In this document: one piece after another, positions 27,097 through 36,965 of the stretch
Layout: each line of letters begins with the position of its first letter
How positions within the stretch are numbered: position 1 is the stretch's first letter
NCBI RefSeq assembly: GCF_004118285.1
Contig: NZ_SDHY01000003.1
Coordinates: 1-64,000, forward strand
Direction of reading: 5' to 3'
Source of the DNA: Aquirufa rosea
GTDB lineage: Bacteria > Bacteroidota > Bacteroidia > Cytophagales > Spirosomataceae
Length of the DNA: 64,000 nucleotides
Translations under genes and position numbers: made by a program
The notes under the pieces: model-generated
The model's database searches: none
What the model was told of the DNA's origin: nothing
What the model saw: only the letters and a program-made list of their open reading frames with translations

Positions 27097-28764
27097 TTAG
27101 TTGAGTTTTTTGTATCGAATACGTTTAGGGACTAAATCATTACCTAAGCGTTTTTTTCTAGCTTCTTCGTATTCAGAATAGTTTCCTTCAAACCAAGTAA
27201 CTTGAGAATCCCCCTCAAATGCTAAAATATGCGTAGCAATACGATCTAGGAACCATCTGTCGTGGGAAATAACTACCGCACAGCCAGCGAAGTTCTCTAG
27301 GCCTTCTTCCAATGCCCGTAAGGTATTAACATCCAAGTCGTTGGTAGGTTCATCCAACAATAATACATTGGCACCTTCTTTTAACATCATGGCTAAGTGA
27401 ACACGGTTACGTTCTCCACCGGATAGGTTACCTATTTTTTTCTCTTGATCGGCCCCGTTAAAGTTAAATTTACTTACGTAAGCTCGGGCATTACTTTGTT
27501 TACCTCCCAACATCACCCAATCATTTCCATCTGAAATGGTTTCAAAAACGGATTTCTCTGCCTTTAATTGATGATGTTCTTGGTCCACATAAGCCAATTG
27601 AACAGTTTCACCAACTTCAAATGTCCCATTGTCCGGCTTAATTTGACCTGTAATGAGTTTAAATAATGTGGTTTTACCCGCACCATTGGGTCCAATGATA
27701 CCTACAATTCCGGCTGGAGGAAGAGAGAAGGTAAGGTTTTCAAATAGTATTTTATCTCCGAAGGTTTTGGATACACCCTGTACCTCGATGACCTTGTTTC
27801 CTAATCTTGGTCCCGCTGGAATAAAGATTTCTAATTTATCTTCTTTCTGTTTGTTTTCTTCTGAGAGCAATTTTTCATAGGCCCCAATACGTGCTTTGGA
27901 TTTGGCCTGACGAGCTTTTGGAGCCATTCTAACCCATTCCAACTCACGCTGTAGGGTTTTCTGGCGTCTGGATTCCGTCTTTTCTTCTTGGGCTAATCGA
28001 TTTTGTTTTTGTTCTAACCAAGAAGAGTAATTTCCTTTCCAAGGGATTCCCTCTCCACGATCCAATTCTAAAATCCAACCAGCAACGTTATCTAAAAAAT
28101 AACGATCGTGAGTAACTGCGATAACGGTTCCTTTGTATTGACGTAAATGCTCCTCTAACCACCATACTGATTCGGCATCTAAGTGGTTGGTTGGCTCATC
28201 CAATAATAAAACATCGGGTTCTTGAAGTAAAAGTCGACACAGAGCAACGCGTCTTTTTTCTCCACCAGATAATGTACTGATCAAAGCGTCTGAAGGTGGG
28301 CAACGTAGCGCATCCATGGCTTTTTCAAGGCGATTATCTAGTTCCCAAGCATTAAAATGATCAAGTTTTTCTTGTACCTCACCTTGACGTGCTAATAATT
28401 TGTCGAAATCTGCATCAGGATCTGCAAAGGCCTCATTAATCTGGTCAAATTCTTTAAGGAGGTTTTTGATTTCGGCTACACCTTCCTCTACTACCTCCAA
28501 TACAGTTTTATTGGGATCCAATTGAGGTTCTTGTTCCAATAAGCCTACTGTGTAACCCGGAGAAAAAACCACTTCACCGGTGTATGATTTATCAATTCCT
28601 GCAATGATGCGTAACAAGGTAGATTTACCAGAACCATTGAGACCTAATACCCCAATTTTGGCGCCATAAAAAAATGACAGGTAAATATTTTTTAGAATAG
28701 TTTTCTGAGGTGGAATGGTCTTGGAGACCCTCTCCATGGAAAATATGATGGTTTCGTTGCTCAT
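27097..28764 (-). CDS. ettA: energy-dependent translational throttle protein EttA
   Basis: An ABC-F protein of 555 residues with two ATPase domains. It has two Walker A motifs (GLNGSGKST and GPNGAGKTT) and two signature motifs (LSGGEKRR and LSGGERNR). The linker between the domains is Lys/Arg-rich (RRQKTLQRELEWVRMAPKARQAKSKARI), as in EttA, and contacts the ribosome. EttA binds the E site and gates the first elongation step according to the ATP/ADP ratio. There are no membrane helices, as expected. It leads the ettA-DUF486-moxR unit. Confidence 0.94.
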   Translation of the reverse strand: MSNETIIFSMERVSKTIPPQKTILKNIYLSFFYGAKIGVLGLNGSGKSTLLRIIAGIDKSYTGEVVFSPGYTVGLLEQEPQLDPNKTVLEVVEEGVAEIKNLLKEFDQINEAFADPDADFDKLLARQGEVQEKLDHFNAWELDNRLEKAMDALRCPPSDALISTLSGGEKRRVALCRLLLQEPDVLLLDEPTNHLDAESVWWLEEHLRQYKGTVIAVTHDRYFLDNVAGWILELDRGEGIPWKGNYSSWLEQKQNRLAQEEKTESRRQKTLQRELEWVRMAPKARQAKSKARIGAYEKLLSEENKQKEDKLEIFIPAGPRLGNKVIEVQGVSKTFGDKILFENLTFSLPPAGIVGIIGPNGAGKTTLFKLITGQIKPDNGTFEVGETVQLAYVDQEHHQLKAEKSVFETISDGNDWVMLGGKQSNARAYVSKFNFNGADQEKKIGNLSGGERNRVHLAMMLKEGANVLLLDEPTNDLDVNTLRALEEGLENFAGCAVVISHDRWFLDRIATHILAFEGDSQVTWFEGNYSEYEEARKKRLGNDLVPKRIRYKKLN

Positions 28765-28984
28765 GCGGGAAATAAAAATTATTTAATGGACTGCAAATAT
28801 CGGAAAAAGCTGTTAACAGTTTTCTGATTATTTTAACAAGTATATTTTTTTGCAAGATTATTCAGGTGAAATGTTTAGAGATTTATTAAAATTTAAATAA
28901 ATTAGTGCCTTGTAATATTTAATTCAAACCACACTAAATTTTTGAGCCATAGCATTTGCTTGAAGCTCTCTCATATCAAGAACG

Positions 28985-30259
28985 ATGGAAGCAACCACCT
29001 CCAATGAATTCGGATTTTGCCGAGACGGCAAAGTCTATATCAAAGCATTTCTAAACTTTCCTGAGCGTGAAATTGGTTTTGTTCGCAATACCGAACAAGA
29101 AGCTCTTCAGTATTTTGTTAATCGATTCGAATTAGCGAAGAAAAAAGTGGCTGATTTATCCAATGAGGTAAAGGAAGTACAAAACAAAGGTTCATTTCTG
29201 ACCAAAGTAGTTCAAATGAAAGCCTATTTGGCTGATTTTGATGGTTTAGGGGATTTTAAACCTTTATTTGATGAATTAGATAAGATTGAAGAATATTTAC
29301 GCTCTTTGATTCAACAGAATCAAGTGAAGAATCTGGAAATCAAGCGAGCCTTGATTGAAGATGCTAAAGTGGCCGCTCACGGAGATGATGTATTGGTGGC
29401 AACTGAACAGTTGGTAGAAATAAAATCGAAGTGGGTTAAAACAGGACCTGTTGACCGTCAATATCAAGACGAATTGAATGCTGCTTTTCAATCCATTATG
29501 GAGGCATTCTTCCTAAGAAGAAGGGTGTATTTTGAGGAAAAGAATCGAGTGATTGATGAGAAGATTGCTAAGTTGCAGGGCTTCATTGATAGTGTACATC
29601 AATTAAGAAAGGCTCCAGACATCGATGATTCTGTGGGCAAAGTGAAGGAGTTACAAAAAGAATGGAAAACCGTTTTAGGTTTACCTCCCAAAAAACAGTC
29701 TATGCTTTGGAAGAATTTCAAAAAAGCCAATGACATGTTTTTTGAAAAATATAACCGCATCAAGGGTATAGAAGTGAAACCAAGGATAGATCCAAGAGTT
29801 CAGGAGTTGATGGCGATGACGCAGGAACTAGAGTCTAAGCTAGGTGATCAGGTAAATATGCCAGCTATCGCTGAAAAGGCGAAGGCCTATTTAGTGAAAT
29901 GGAAAGAGATTGCCGCACAGGTAAAGTCTCTGGATCGTAGTCTAGCGGAACGTTTTAGAACTATTTGTGATAAGATATTTGAGATGAATTACTTATTACG
30001 TGTAATATCCTATAGACATCCGGCTTTGAATGATAAGCCAAGAATTGAGCAACTGAAAATCATGATTAATCAGATGGATTACATGACTAAAAAGGAGCGC
30101 AGTGAATTGGAGAGCTTTATCGCTCAAGCGGAACAGGATCGTCAAATGGAAGAGAAGCCTGTTCAAAGTAAGATTAATACCCAAAAACGTAAAATCAGCA
30201 TGAAGGAAATTCTTTTGGCTGGATTTAAGACGGAATTGGATCAATTATTGAACGCTTAA
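28985..30259 (+). CDS. DUF349 repeat protein
   Basis: A 424-residue cytoplasmic, mostly helical protein. Several DUF349-type units can be seen from about residue 90 onward, with W/L-centred patterns such as IKSKWVKTGPVDRQYQDELNAAFQ, LQKEWKTVLGLPPKKQSMLWKNFK and YLVKWKEIAAQVKSLDRSLAERF. The N-terminus (MEATTSNEFGFCRDGKVYIKAFLNFPEREIG) is a separate short segment of unknown role. DUF349 proteins are common in Bacteroidota and lack an assigned function. It is alone on the plus strand, and its 3' end overlaps mpl by 15 bases. Confidence 0.85.
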   Translation: MEATTSNEFGFCRDGKVYIKAFLNFPEREIGFVRNTEQEALQYFVNRFELAKKKVADLSNEVKEVQNKGSFLTKVVQMKAYLADFDGLGDFKPLFDELDKIEEYLRSLIQQNQVKNLEIKRALIEDAKVAAHGDDVLVATEQLVEIKSKWVKTGPVDRQYQDELNAAFQSIMEAFFLRRRVYFEEKNRVIDEKIAKLQGFIDSVHQLRKAPDIDDSVGKVKELQKEWKTVLGLPPKKQSMLWKNFKKANDMFFEKYNRIKGIEVKPRIDPRVQELMAMTQELESKLGDQVNMPAIAEKAKAYLVKWKEIAAQVKSLDRSLAERFRTICDKIFEMNYLLRVISYRHPALNDKPRIEQLKIMINQMDYMTKKERSELESFIAQAEQDRQMEEKPVQSKINTQKRKISMKEILLAGFKTELDQLLNA

Positions 30260-31615
30260 ATTCATTTGTTTGGCCAAATCAGTTAAGTCTAGGCCATCGA
30301 ATGTTCCGGACGACATCATTAAGAGGTTGGTATCCATCCAAGCATGTTGTAAAAGCCATGCTTTTAGGTCATTAGCCTCTCTGAGAATGGTCAAATTTGG
30401 GTGCTTGAAGTAGTTTTGTACTTGACCCTCATCTAATCGATCCATGCGTTTGATTTCTCTGGCATGCTCACTCAGGTAAACTACAGCTATGTCTGCGGAG
30501 TTTAAGCTATGAGCATATTGTGGCAAAAAGGCTGGATTTAAGCTACTGAAGGTATGCAATTCCAAACAAGCAATTAGTTTACTTTGAGGATATTGCTTTT
30601 TCAAGGCTTCCGTTGTAGCCATTACCTTGGATGGTGCATGTGCAAAATCTTTATATAACAAGCAATTGTCGGATTTGCCTACTAACTCCAGGCGCTTGGC
30701 TGCTCCTTTAAAACTTTGAATTGATTTATAGAAGTCGGTGTTGGAGACTCCCACTTGTTCACAAATTAATCGGGCCCCATTCAGATTCTTAAGGCTATGG
30801 TCCCCAAAAATTTGAATTTCATAATCTGTTCCATCTAAGCCTTTTAAAATGGTTTTCCCATTTTTGATATAAGAAGGATGAGCAGAATAGCCTGTTTTGT
30901 CGGTATGGTCCGGACAAGATTCACTCAATTGATTTAAGATTTCATCGGTTTCATCATATAGAAGGCTACCGGCTTTTGGCATAGACTGAATTAGCTCTTT
31001 AAAGGAGCTGGTATAAGATTCAAAGGTCGGGTAGACATTAATATGATCCCAAGCAATACCTGAAATAAGGGCAATATGGGGTTGATACAACAAAAATTTG
31101 GCTCTTCGATCTATGGGAGAAGCTAAATATTCATCTCCTTCGATGACAATGATAGGGGCATCTGAAAGGGAAGCCATCAATTCAAATCCTTCGATACGGG
31201 CACCAACTAAATAATCAAATTTTTTGTGTAGGTTTTTCAATACGTGCAAAACCATGGAGGTAATGCTGGTTTTTCCATGGCTACCTGCAATGACAATCCT
31301 TTGTTTATTTTTGCTGTGTTCGTACAAGAAAGATGGATAAGATTCTATACGAACGCCTAATTCTTGCGCTTTCAATAATTCTGGGTTATCAGACCGAGCA
31401 TGCATGCCCACGATCACACAGTCCAAGTCTTTGGTAATTTTTTCAGGAAACCAACCGAATTTTTCAGGTAAAATACCCTGTTGGTCCAGTAGGCTCTTGG
31501 ATGGTTCATAAATCTCATCGTCAGAACCAGAAATTTTATATCCTTGAAAATGAAGTGCTAGTGCTAGATTGTGCATGGCTGCACCACCGATCGCAATAAA
31601 ATGAATTTTTGGCAT
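30245..31615 (-). CDS. mpl: Mpl, UDP-MurNAc:L-Ala-gamma-D-Glu-meso-Dap ligase
   Basis: Wall-recycling ligase that attaches a tripeptide from turned-over peptidoglycan to UDP-MurNAc. In 456 residues, the N-terminal nucleotide-binding IHFIAIGGAAMHNLALAL is followed by the ATP site GSHGKTSITSMVLHVL. The middle and C-terminal Mur-ligase domains follow, including SFKGAAKRLELVGKSDNCLLYKDFAHAPSKV. It resembles Mpl more than MurC, because it lacks the MurC start and follows the Mpl pattern. The longer frame to 31681 is less likely, since ATG 31615 directly precedes the conserved first strand. It is convergent with the DUF349 gene. Confidence 0.87.
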   Translation of the reverse strand: MPKIHFIAIGGAAMHNLALALHFQGYKISGSDDEIYEPSKSLLDQQGILPEKFGWFPEKITKDLDCVIVGMHARSDNPELLKAQELGVRIESYPSFLYEHSKNKQRIVIAGSHGKTSITSMVLHVLKNLHKKFDYLVGARIEGFELMASLSDAPIIVIEGDEYLASPIDRRAKFLLYQPHIALISGIAWDHINVYPTFESYTSSFKELIQSMPKAGSLLYDETDEILNQLSESCPDHTDKTGYSAHPSYIKNGKTILKGLDGTDYEIQIFGDHSLKNLNGARLICEQVGVSNTDFYKSIQSFKGAAKRLELVGKSDNCLLYKDFAHAPSKVMATTEALKKQYPQSKLIACLELHTFSSLNPAFLPQYAHSLNSADIAVVYLSEHAREIKRMDRLDEGQVQNYFKHPNLTILREANDLKAWLLQHAWMDTNLLMMSSGTFDGLDLTDLAKQMNLSVQ

Positions 31616-31716
31616 GTAACATTGTATAGAATAGTTTGCAAAGTACATACTTTTATTGCAGTTTTGCACGTTTTTCCACAATTCGAGAGTACTCGTTTTT
31701 TAATTTGGTATAATCC

Positions 31717-33198
31717 ATGAAAAATTACATCGATCTAATTGATCAAACCATTGAATTTCCCACTCGTGAGTTTAACATCAATGAGAACAATGAATTATTG
31801 TTTAACAATGTGCCTTTGATGGAGATTATCAAGCAATATGGAACACCCTTAAAATTATCCTATTTGCCCAAGATTGGTGAACATATAGATAATGCCAAAT
31901 TATTGTTTAGAAATGCCATAAAGAAATATAATTATAAGGGAAATTATACTTACTGTTATTGCACCAAATCATCTCATTTTTCCTTTGTCTTGGATGAAGT
32001 AATTAAGCAGCATGTTCATCTAGAAACGAGTAGTGCTTTTGACATCCCGATTATTCGTGACATGTATAACCGTGGAAAAATCACCAAATCCACCTACATC
32101 TTATGCAATGGCTACAAGCAGCCATTGTATACGCAATATATCTCTGAGTTTATTAACGAAGGCTTCAATTGCATCCCTATTCTGGATAATTTGAAGGAAA
32201 TTGATTTTTATGAGAAGTCGGTAACGGCGGATAAAGTTAATTTAGCCATTCGCATTGCAACGGACGAGGAGCCAGATTTTGCGTTTTATACCTCTCGTTT
32301 AGGAGTTCGATATTCAGATGTAAATTCTTTGTATTTGGAGAAAATCAAACCCAATCCTCGATTTAATCTGAAGATGTTACATTTTTTCATCAACACAGGA
32401 ATTAAGGATAGTGCTTATTATTGGTCTGAGTTAAGTCGCTTCATTTATAAGTATTGTGAAATCAAAAAGATCTGTCCAGAATTGGACTCCATTGATTTGG
32501 GTGGAGGGTTGCCGATTCAGACGTCACTTCAGTTCAATTATGATTACCAGGCTATGGTAGATGAAATTGTAGAGTCTATTTCCTGGATTTGTAATAAAAA
32601 TAATGTTCCAGTTCCTAACATTTTTACGGAGTTTGGTTCTTATTCTGTCGGGGAGAGTGGTGCTGTTTTGTATGAGATTATCGACCAAAAGTTGCAAAAT
32701 GATAAAGAACTTTGGTATATGATTGATGGTTCCTTCATAACCCAGTTGCCAGACTCTTGGGGTATGAATCAAAAATATATTATGTTGCCAGTGAATAATT
32801 GGGGTTCTCCTTATCAAAAAGTGAATTTGGGGGGGCTAACTTGCGACTCCATGGATTTTTATAATACGGAGGCGCATAGTTCTGACTTATATTTACCTAT
32901 TTTTGAGGAAGCTACTGAGCGACAGTACGTTGGTTTCTTTCATACTGGTGCGTATCAAGAGTCATTAGGAGGTTATGGGGGTATTCAACATTGTTTAATT
33001 CCGGCTCCTAAGCATGTGATAATTGATCGTTTGGAGGATGGAACCGTGACAACTCGTTTATTTTCTGAGGAGCAGAATAGTAGCTCTATGTTAAATATAT
33101 TAGGTTACAATCAAGCTGCTGAGCTTGCCAATGATGAAGAATCAAAAAATGGTAAGGAGCTTGAGATTAAAGCAAAAACTAAATTAGTGTCTGTTTAA
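31717..33198 (+). CDS. speA: biosynthetic arginine decarboxylase, Bacteroidota type
   Basis: A PLP enzyme of the alanine-racemase fold (class III decarboxylase) that makes agmatine from arginine for polyamines. In 493 residues, the PLP lysine is Lys-84 in CYCTKSSHFSF, and HFFINTG and DSIDLGGGLPI form other conserved blocks. The C-terminal half has VGFFHTGAYQESLGGYGGIQHCLIP, as in other phylum members I remember. It is shorter than E. coli SpeA and lacks its large inserted domain. A 40-residue lipoprotein gene follows 10 bases later, so the two may be co-transcribed. Confidence 0.87.
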   Translation: MKNYIDLIDQTIEFPTREFNINENNELLFNNVPLMEIIKQYGTPLKLSYLPKIGEHIDNAKLLFRNAIKKYNYKGNYTYCYCTKSSHFSFVLDEVIKQHVHLETSSAFDIPIIRDMYNRGKITKSTYILCNGYKQPLYTQYISEFINEGFNCIPILDNLKEIDFYEKSVTADKVNLAIRIATDEEPDFAFYTSRLGVRYSDVNSLYLEKIKPNPRFNLKMLHFFINTGIKDSAYYWSELSRFIYKYCEIKKICPELDSIDLGGGLPIQTSLQFNYDYQAMVDEIVESISWICNKNNVPVPNIFTEFGSYSVGESGAVLYEIIDQKLQNDKELWYMIDGSFITQLPDSWGMNQKYIMLPVNNWGSPYQKVNLGGLTCDSMDFYNTEAHSSDLYLPIFEEATERQYVGFFHTGAYQESLGGYGGIQHCLIPAPKHVIIDRLEDGTVTTRLFSEEQNSSSMLNILGYNQAAELANDEESKNGKELEIKAKTKLVSV

Positions 33199-33208
33199 AT
33201 CAAATTAT

Positions 33209-33331
33209 ATGAAAAAATTATTGGCCGTCGTGTTGCTTGCTACATTTGTTTGTGCAGCTTGTTCACAAAATACCAATTGTCCGGCTTACGGTACTACCCG
33301 TGCAGATGCACCCAAAGTGAAAAGAGGTTAA
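33209..33331 (+). CDS. small lipoprotein, 40 residues
   Basis: This frame is too short for ordinary gene calling but is well supported: ATG at 33209, TAA at 33329-33331. The product starts [20 protein letters not shown], a full signal peptide with lipobox CAAC (Cys-18). The mature part is only 23 residues, [23 protein letters not shown]. The CPAY motif seems common in small secreted proteins of this phylum (from memory, not checked). It is 10 bases downstream of speA and ends 4 bases inside the convergent glpK stop. The function is unknown. Confidence 0.72.
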   Translation: MKKLLAVVLLATFVCAACSQNTNCPAYGTTRADAPKVKRG

Positions 33332-34818
33332 TCCTCCCAGTTAAAACTTTTTGAAACGGCTTTTTTCCATTGTTTTTTCAAATGGCTGCGTCGACTTTCA
33401 TCCATTTGGGAATTCCAACGGTGTTGAATAGCCCAGTTTTTCTTCAAATCGTCTAAATTTTCCCAATAGCCAACGGCTAATCCGGCGGCATAGGCGGCAC
33501 CCAAAGCGGTGGTTTCTATGATTTTAGGGCAAATTACTTCTTGTCCCAAAATGTCCGATTGGAATTGCATCAATAATTGGTTGACCACCATGCCTCCATC
33601 TACTCGTAAGGAAGAAATGGAAATACCAGCATCTTTTTCCATAGCCTCCAGGACTTCCCATGTTTGGAAAGCCGTAGCCTCCAAAGCAGCACGAGCAATA
33701 TGACTTTTATTGACATAACTGGTTAATCCAACCAATACACCACGGGCATCTTGTTTCCAATATGGGGCATACAATCCTGAGAAGGCAGGTACGAAGTAGC
33801 AACCGCCATTGTCGTCCACTTCCTTCGCTAAACGCTCAATGTCTGGACTTTGCTGAATGATGCCTAAATTATCTCTTAGCCATTGTACCAGGGAACCAGC
33901 AATAGCCACCGAGCCTTCTAAGGCGTAATGAACGGGTTCATTTCCTAACTGATAGGCTACCGTAGTTAACAATCCAAATTGAGAAGGAATAGCTTGTTTA
34001 CCTGTGTTCATTAAAAGAAAACAACCTGTTCCATAGGTGTTTTTACCTTGGCCTGGATCAAAACAAGTTTGTCCTACTAAGGCAGCTTGTTGGTCTCCTA
34101 ATATTCCAGCTAAAGGGACACCTTCCAAAACTCCCTTTGACTTACCATATACAGCTGAGCTGGCTTTGATTTCTGGAAGCATCGATTTAGGGATTTGAAG
34201 AACCTGGAGGATCTCATCATCCCAAGTGCAGCTGGACAAGTCCATTAATTGGGTTCTACTAGCATTGGTTACATCGGTGATATGAATACCACCCTCAGTA
34301 CCACCCGTTAATTGCCAAGAAATATAAGTGTCCATAGTGCCAAAAAGGGCTTCACCTCGCAAAGCATCTTCTCTTAAACCAGGCACGTTCTGAAGTAGCC
34401 AGCGTAATTTTAAACCACTAAAATAAGTAGCTAATGGTAATCCGGTTTTGGCTCGAAAACGGTCCATTCCTCCATCTTTAGCCAATTCAGCTAGTTCAGA
34501 TCCCACCCGGGTATCTTGCCAAACCAAGGCATTATAATAAGGTTTCCCCGTTTTTTTATTCCATATAACCGTGGTTTCTCTTTGATTGGTTATCCCCACA
34601 GCAGCGATATCCCCGGCAGATAATCCTGCTTTACCTAATGCCAGACCTATCACCTCCTGAACATTTTGCCAGATCTCTTCTACATTATGTTCTACCCAAC
34701 CTGCTTGAGGATAAATTTGTTCATGTTCCTTCTGGCCCATGGAGATTATTTCGCCCGCTTTATTGAATATAATAAATCTAGAACTGGTTGTTCCTTGGTC
34801 AATGGATCCGATATACAT
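33328..34818 (-). CDS. glpK: glycerol kinase
   Basis: FGGY-family kinase that phosphorylates glycerol to sn-glycerol-3-phosphate in the cytoplasm. The 496-residue length is normal. The N-terminus is the phosphate loop [15 protein letters not shown], followed by [30 protein letters not shown], the classic glycerol-kinase block. The C-terminal half has [16 protein letters not shown]. It starts 4 bases after glpF stops, so the channel and kinase are co-transcribed and together trap glycerol. Confidence 0.96.
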   Translation of the reverse strand: MYIGSIDQGTTSSRFIIFNKAGEIISMGQKEHEQIYPQAGWVEHNVEEIWQNVQEVIGLALGKAGLSAGDIAAVGITNQRETTVIWNKKTGKPYYNALVWQDTRVGSELAELAKDGGMDRFRAKTGLPLATYFSGLKLRWLLQNVPGLREDALRGEALFGTMDTYISWQLTGGTEGGIHITDVTNASRTQLMDLSSCTWDDEILQVLQIPKSMLPEIKASSAVYGKSKGVLEGVPLAGILGDQQAALVGQTCFDPGQGKNTYGTGCFLLMNTGKQAIPSQFGLLTTVAYQLGNEPVHYALEGSVAIAGSLVQWLRDNLGIIQQSPDIERLAKEVDDNGGCYFVPAFSGLYAPYWKQDARGVLVGLTSYVNKSHIARAALEATAFQTWEVLEAMEKDAGISISSLRVDGGMVVNQLLMQFQSDILGQEVICPKIIETTALGAAYAAGLAVGYWENLDDLKKNWAIQHRWNSQMDESRRSHLKKQWKKAVSKSFNWED

Positions 34819-34822
34819 AAGT

Positions 34823-35527
34823 TTATTGATTTAATGTCAGTAAATATGCGCCAATCAAGGCACCCGTTGCTGGACCAATTACAGGAATCCAAGCATATTC
34901 CCAATCGCTTTTACCTTTGTTGGGAATAGGTAAAATGAAGTGCATAATTCTTGGGCCTAAATCCCTAGCTGGATTTACGGCATAACCAGTAGTTCCACCT
35001 AGTGCTAGACCTACTGCCCAAACTAAAATACCCACAATGAATGGCCCTAGGCCATGTTCTATGCTAGAAAATGTACCTAATGCAACGATGATTAAGGCAG
35101 AGGCAAAGGCCTCAGAAATAAAATTAAACGGCCAATTTTTGATGGCTGGATCAGTACAAAAAGAAGCCTTAATAGCTCCAGGGTCTTCAGTAATTTGATA
35201 ATGAGGATGGTAATGAATCCAAACTAATAATTGGCCGATCATGGCGCCGATTAATTGTCCTCCCACATAGGTAGGGAATAGAGTCCAATCACCTGACTTA
35301 GCACATCCTGCTATGGTTACGATGGGATTTAGATGAGCGCCTGGACTACCAAAATAAGTGGAAACAAAAACACCAATGGTAACGGCAAAAGCCCAAGCTG
35401 CAGCAATTGCCAGTAAACCAGTTTGATGTCCTTTGGTATCTTTTAACAATACGTTAGCCACCACACCGTTTCCTAAATAAATCAAACAGGCTGTTCCTGC
35501 TAATTCGCCGATAAAAATAGAACTCAT
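34823..35527 (-). CDS. glpF: glycerol/water channel of the MIP family
   Basis: A 234-residue aquaglyceroporin with six membrane helices and two half-helices carrying NPA motifs. The first is altered: Asn-67, Pro-68, Ile-69 in [12 protein letters not shown]. The second is normal: [13 protein letters not shown], with Asn-185 and Asp-189, and an Asp after Arg is a mark of the glycerol branch. Glycerol passes into the cell to glpK, 4 bases downstream. A TTG start at 35551 would overlap the -7 promoter element, so ATG 35527 is chosen. Confidence 0.93.
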   Translation of the reverse strand: MSSIFIGELAGTACLIYLGNGVVANVLLKDTKGHQTGLLAIAAAWAFAVTIGVFVSTYFGSPGAHLNPIVTIAGCAKSGDWTLFPTYVGGQLIGAMIGQLLVWIHYHPHYQITEDPGAIKASFCTDPAIKNWPFNFISEAFASALIIVALGTFSSIEHGLGPFIVGILVWAVGLALGGTTGYAVNPARDLGPRIMHFILPIPNKGKSDWEYAWIPVIGPATGALIGAYLLTLNQ

Positions 35528-35548
35528 TCTTTCAAATTTAAGTATCTT

Positions 35549-35556
35549 CAAAAATA
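35549..35556 (-). promoter_or_regulatory. putative -7 promoter element for glpFK
   Basis: TATTTTTG, an exact TAnnTTTG match, ends 21 bases before the glpF ATG. It overlaps the alternative TTG start, which supports the later one. Confidence 0.5.
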
Positions 35557-35655
35557 GAAAATTTATCGAGAAAAATAGGCTTTTTTTTAGGAGGTATATT
35601 TTTATTTCTCGAATTTAATTTTAGCCATAATGTCCATTTATTGCGGGCTAAAATT

Positions 35656-35663
35656 TATCTTTG
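35656..35663 (+). promoter_or_regulatory. putative -7 promoter element for ruvB
   Basis: TATCTTTG matches TAnnTTTG exactly and ends 20 bases before the ATG at 35684. It falls inside the longer open frame that begins at 35630, so that earlier start is unlikely. Confidence 0.45.
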
Positions 35664-35683
35664 ATTTATATTTTATAATTTCA

Positions 35684-36715
35684 ATGGATATGCGTGAAGA
35701 CTATTTGAAGGGCGATTCGGAGTCATTACCTCAACAAGACAAGGAGATAGATAAGGCATTACGTCCGTTGAGTTTCTCCGATTTCACGGGTCAAGGAAAG
35801 ATAGTTGAAAATCTAAAGATATTTGTTGGAGCAGCTAAGGCCCGTGAGGAGGCATTGGATCATGTTTTATTGCACGGCCCTCCAGGTTTAGGTAAAACGA
35901 CGCTTTCGCACATCATTGCCAATGAGTTGGGATCTACTTTGAAGATCTCTTCTGGTCCGGTATTGGATAAACCTTCTGATTTAGCAGGTTTATTAACAAA
36001 TCTACAGCCATTTGATGTTTTATTTATTGATGAAATACATCGCTTAAATCCCATTGTGGAAGAATATTTATATTCTGCGATGGAGGATTATAAGATTGAT
36101 ATCATGTTGGATTCAGGTCCTAATGCTCGAAGTATTCAGATAGGATTGAATCCTTTTACTTTAATTGGAGCAACCACCCGAGCGGGATTATTAACTTCCC
36201 CATTACGAGCTCGGTTTGGTATAAATGCACGTTTGGAATATTACGATGCTCAGTTGTTATCTAGTATTGTCAAAAGGTCTGCTAATATTTTAAACATGCC
36301 CATTGATGAAACAGGAGCATTTGAGATAGCCAGAAGGAGCCGAGGCACACCACGTATAGCGAATAATTTGTTGAGGAGAACTAGGGACTTTGCTCAAATC
36401 AAAGGAACTGGAAATATAGATATGGAGATAGCTAAATTTGCACTTGAGGCCTTAGATGTGGATATGAACGGTTTGGATGAAATGGATAACCGCATTTTAT
36501 TAACAATTATAGAAAAGTTCAAAGGAGGGCCTGTGGGATTAACAACTATTGCCACAGCATGTGGTGAGGAGGCCGAAACCATAGAAGAAGTGTATGAGCC
36601 TTTTTTAATTCAGGAGGGCTTTTTGAAACGTACTTCAAGAGGAAGAGAAGCTACCGAAAAGGCATATCGACATGTGGGGCTTGAACCTAGATCGCAGATG
36701 GGGACCTTATTTTAA
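35684..36715 (+). CDS. ruvB: Holliday junction DNA helicase RuvB
   Basis: Hexameric AAA+ motor that drives branch migration with RuvA at Holliday junctions. The 343-residue product has Walker A GPPGLGKT (65-72), Walker [10 protein letters not shown] and sensor [18 protein letters not shown], and ends in the winged-helix domain with [14 protein letters not shown]. The start at 35684 (MDMREDYL) gives a normal length; the frame continues to 35630 but would add an unsupported tail before a promoter element. A strong pair of palindromes follows the gene. Confidence 0.96.
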   Translation: MDMREDYLKGDSESLPQQDKEIDKALRPLSFSDFTGQGKIVENLKIFVGAAKAREEALDHVLLHGPPGLGKTTLSHIIANELGSTLKISSGPVLDKPSDLAGLLTNLQPFDVLFIDEIHRLNPIVEEYLYSAMEDYKIDIMLDSGPNARSIQIGLNPFTLIGATTRAGLLTSPLRARFGINARLEYYDAQLLSSIVKRSANILNMPIDETGAFEIARRSRGTPRIANNLLRRTRDFAQIKGTGNIDMEIAKFALEALDVDMNGLDEMDNRILLTIIEKFKGGPVGLTTIATACGEEAETIEEVYEPFLIQEGFLKRTSRGREATEKAYRHVGLEPRSQMGTLF

Positions 36716-36727
36716 TTTTTTTTACTT

Positions 36728-36760
36728 AACGCTGTCAAGGTTTAAAACCTTGACAGCGTT
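36728..36760. repeat. 33-bp perfect palindrome, copy 1
   Basis: AACGCTGTCAAGGTTT (36728-36743), one base A, then its exact reverse complement (36745-36760). It lies 12 bases after the ruvB stop and is followed by GGATAAAG. Copy 2 lies 136 bases later. The stem would serve as a terminator for ruvB but lacks a U tract, so it is better described as an extragenic palindromic element. Confidence 0.8.
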
Positions 36761-36896
36761 GGATAAAGCTCCGTAATTTTTTTAAAACTCTCAATCAGTT
36801 TTATGGTAATTGACAGACTAAATCAAGTGATTGATTTAATTTGAAGTTTATCTATTTCTTGATGATCTTGGGAGTTGAAAATAGCTAGATTTGAGT

Positions 36897-36929
36897 AACG
36901 CTGTCAAGGTTTTAAACCTTGACAGCGTT
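36897..36929. repeat. 33-bp perfect palindrome, copy 2
   Basis: The same arms, AACGCTGTCAAGGTTT (36897-36912) and its reverse complement (36914-36929), with a central T where copy 1 has A. The two copies are therefore identical when one is read on the opposite strand. It precedes the convergent 36966 gene. Confidence 0.8.
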
Positions 36930-36965
36930 GGAAATTTCGAATTTTTAACTTAGGCGGATTGAATA

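Noticed and set aside
31616-31681. 22-residue N-terminal extension of Mpl
   Set aside because: The extension has no family match and the ATG at 31615 directly precedes the conserved first beta strand.
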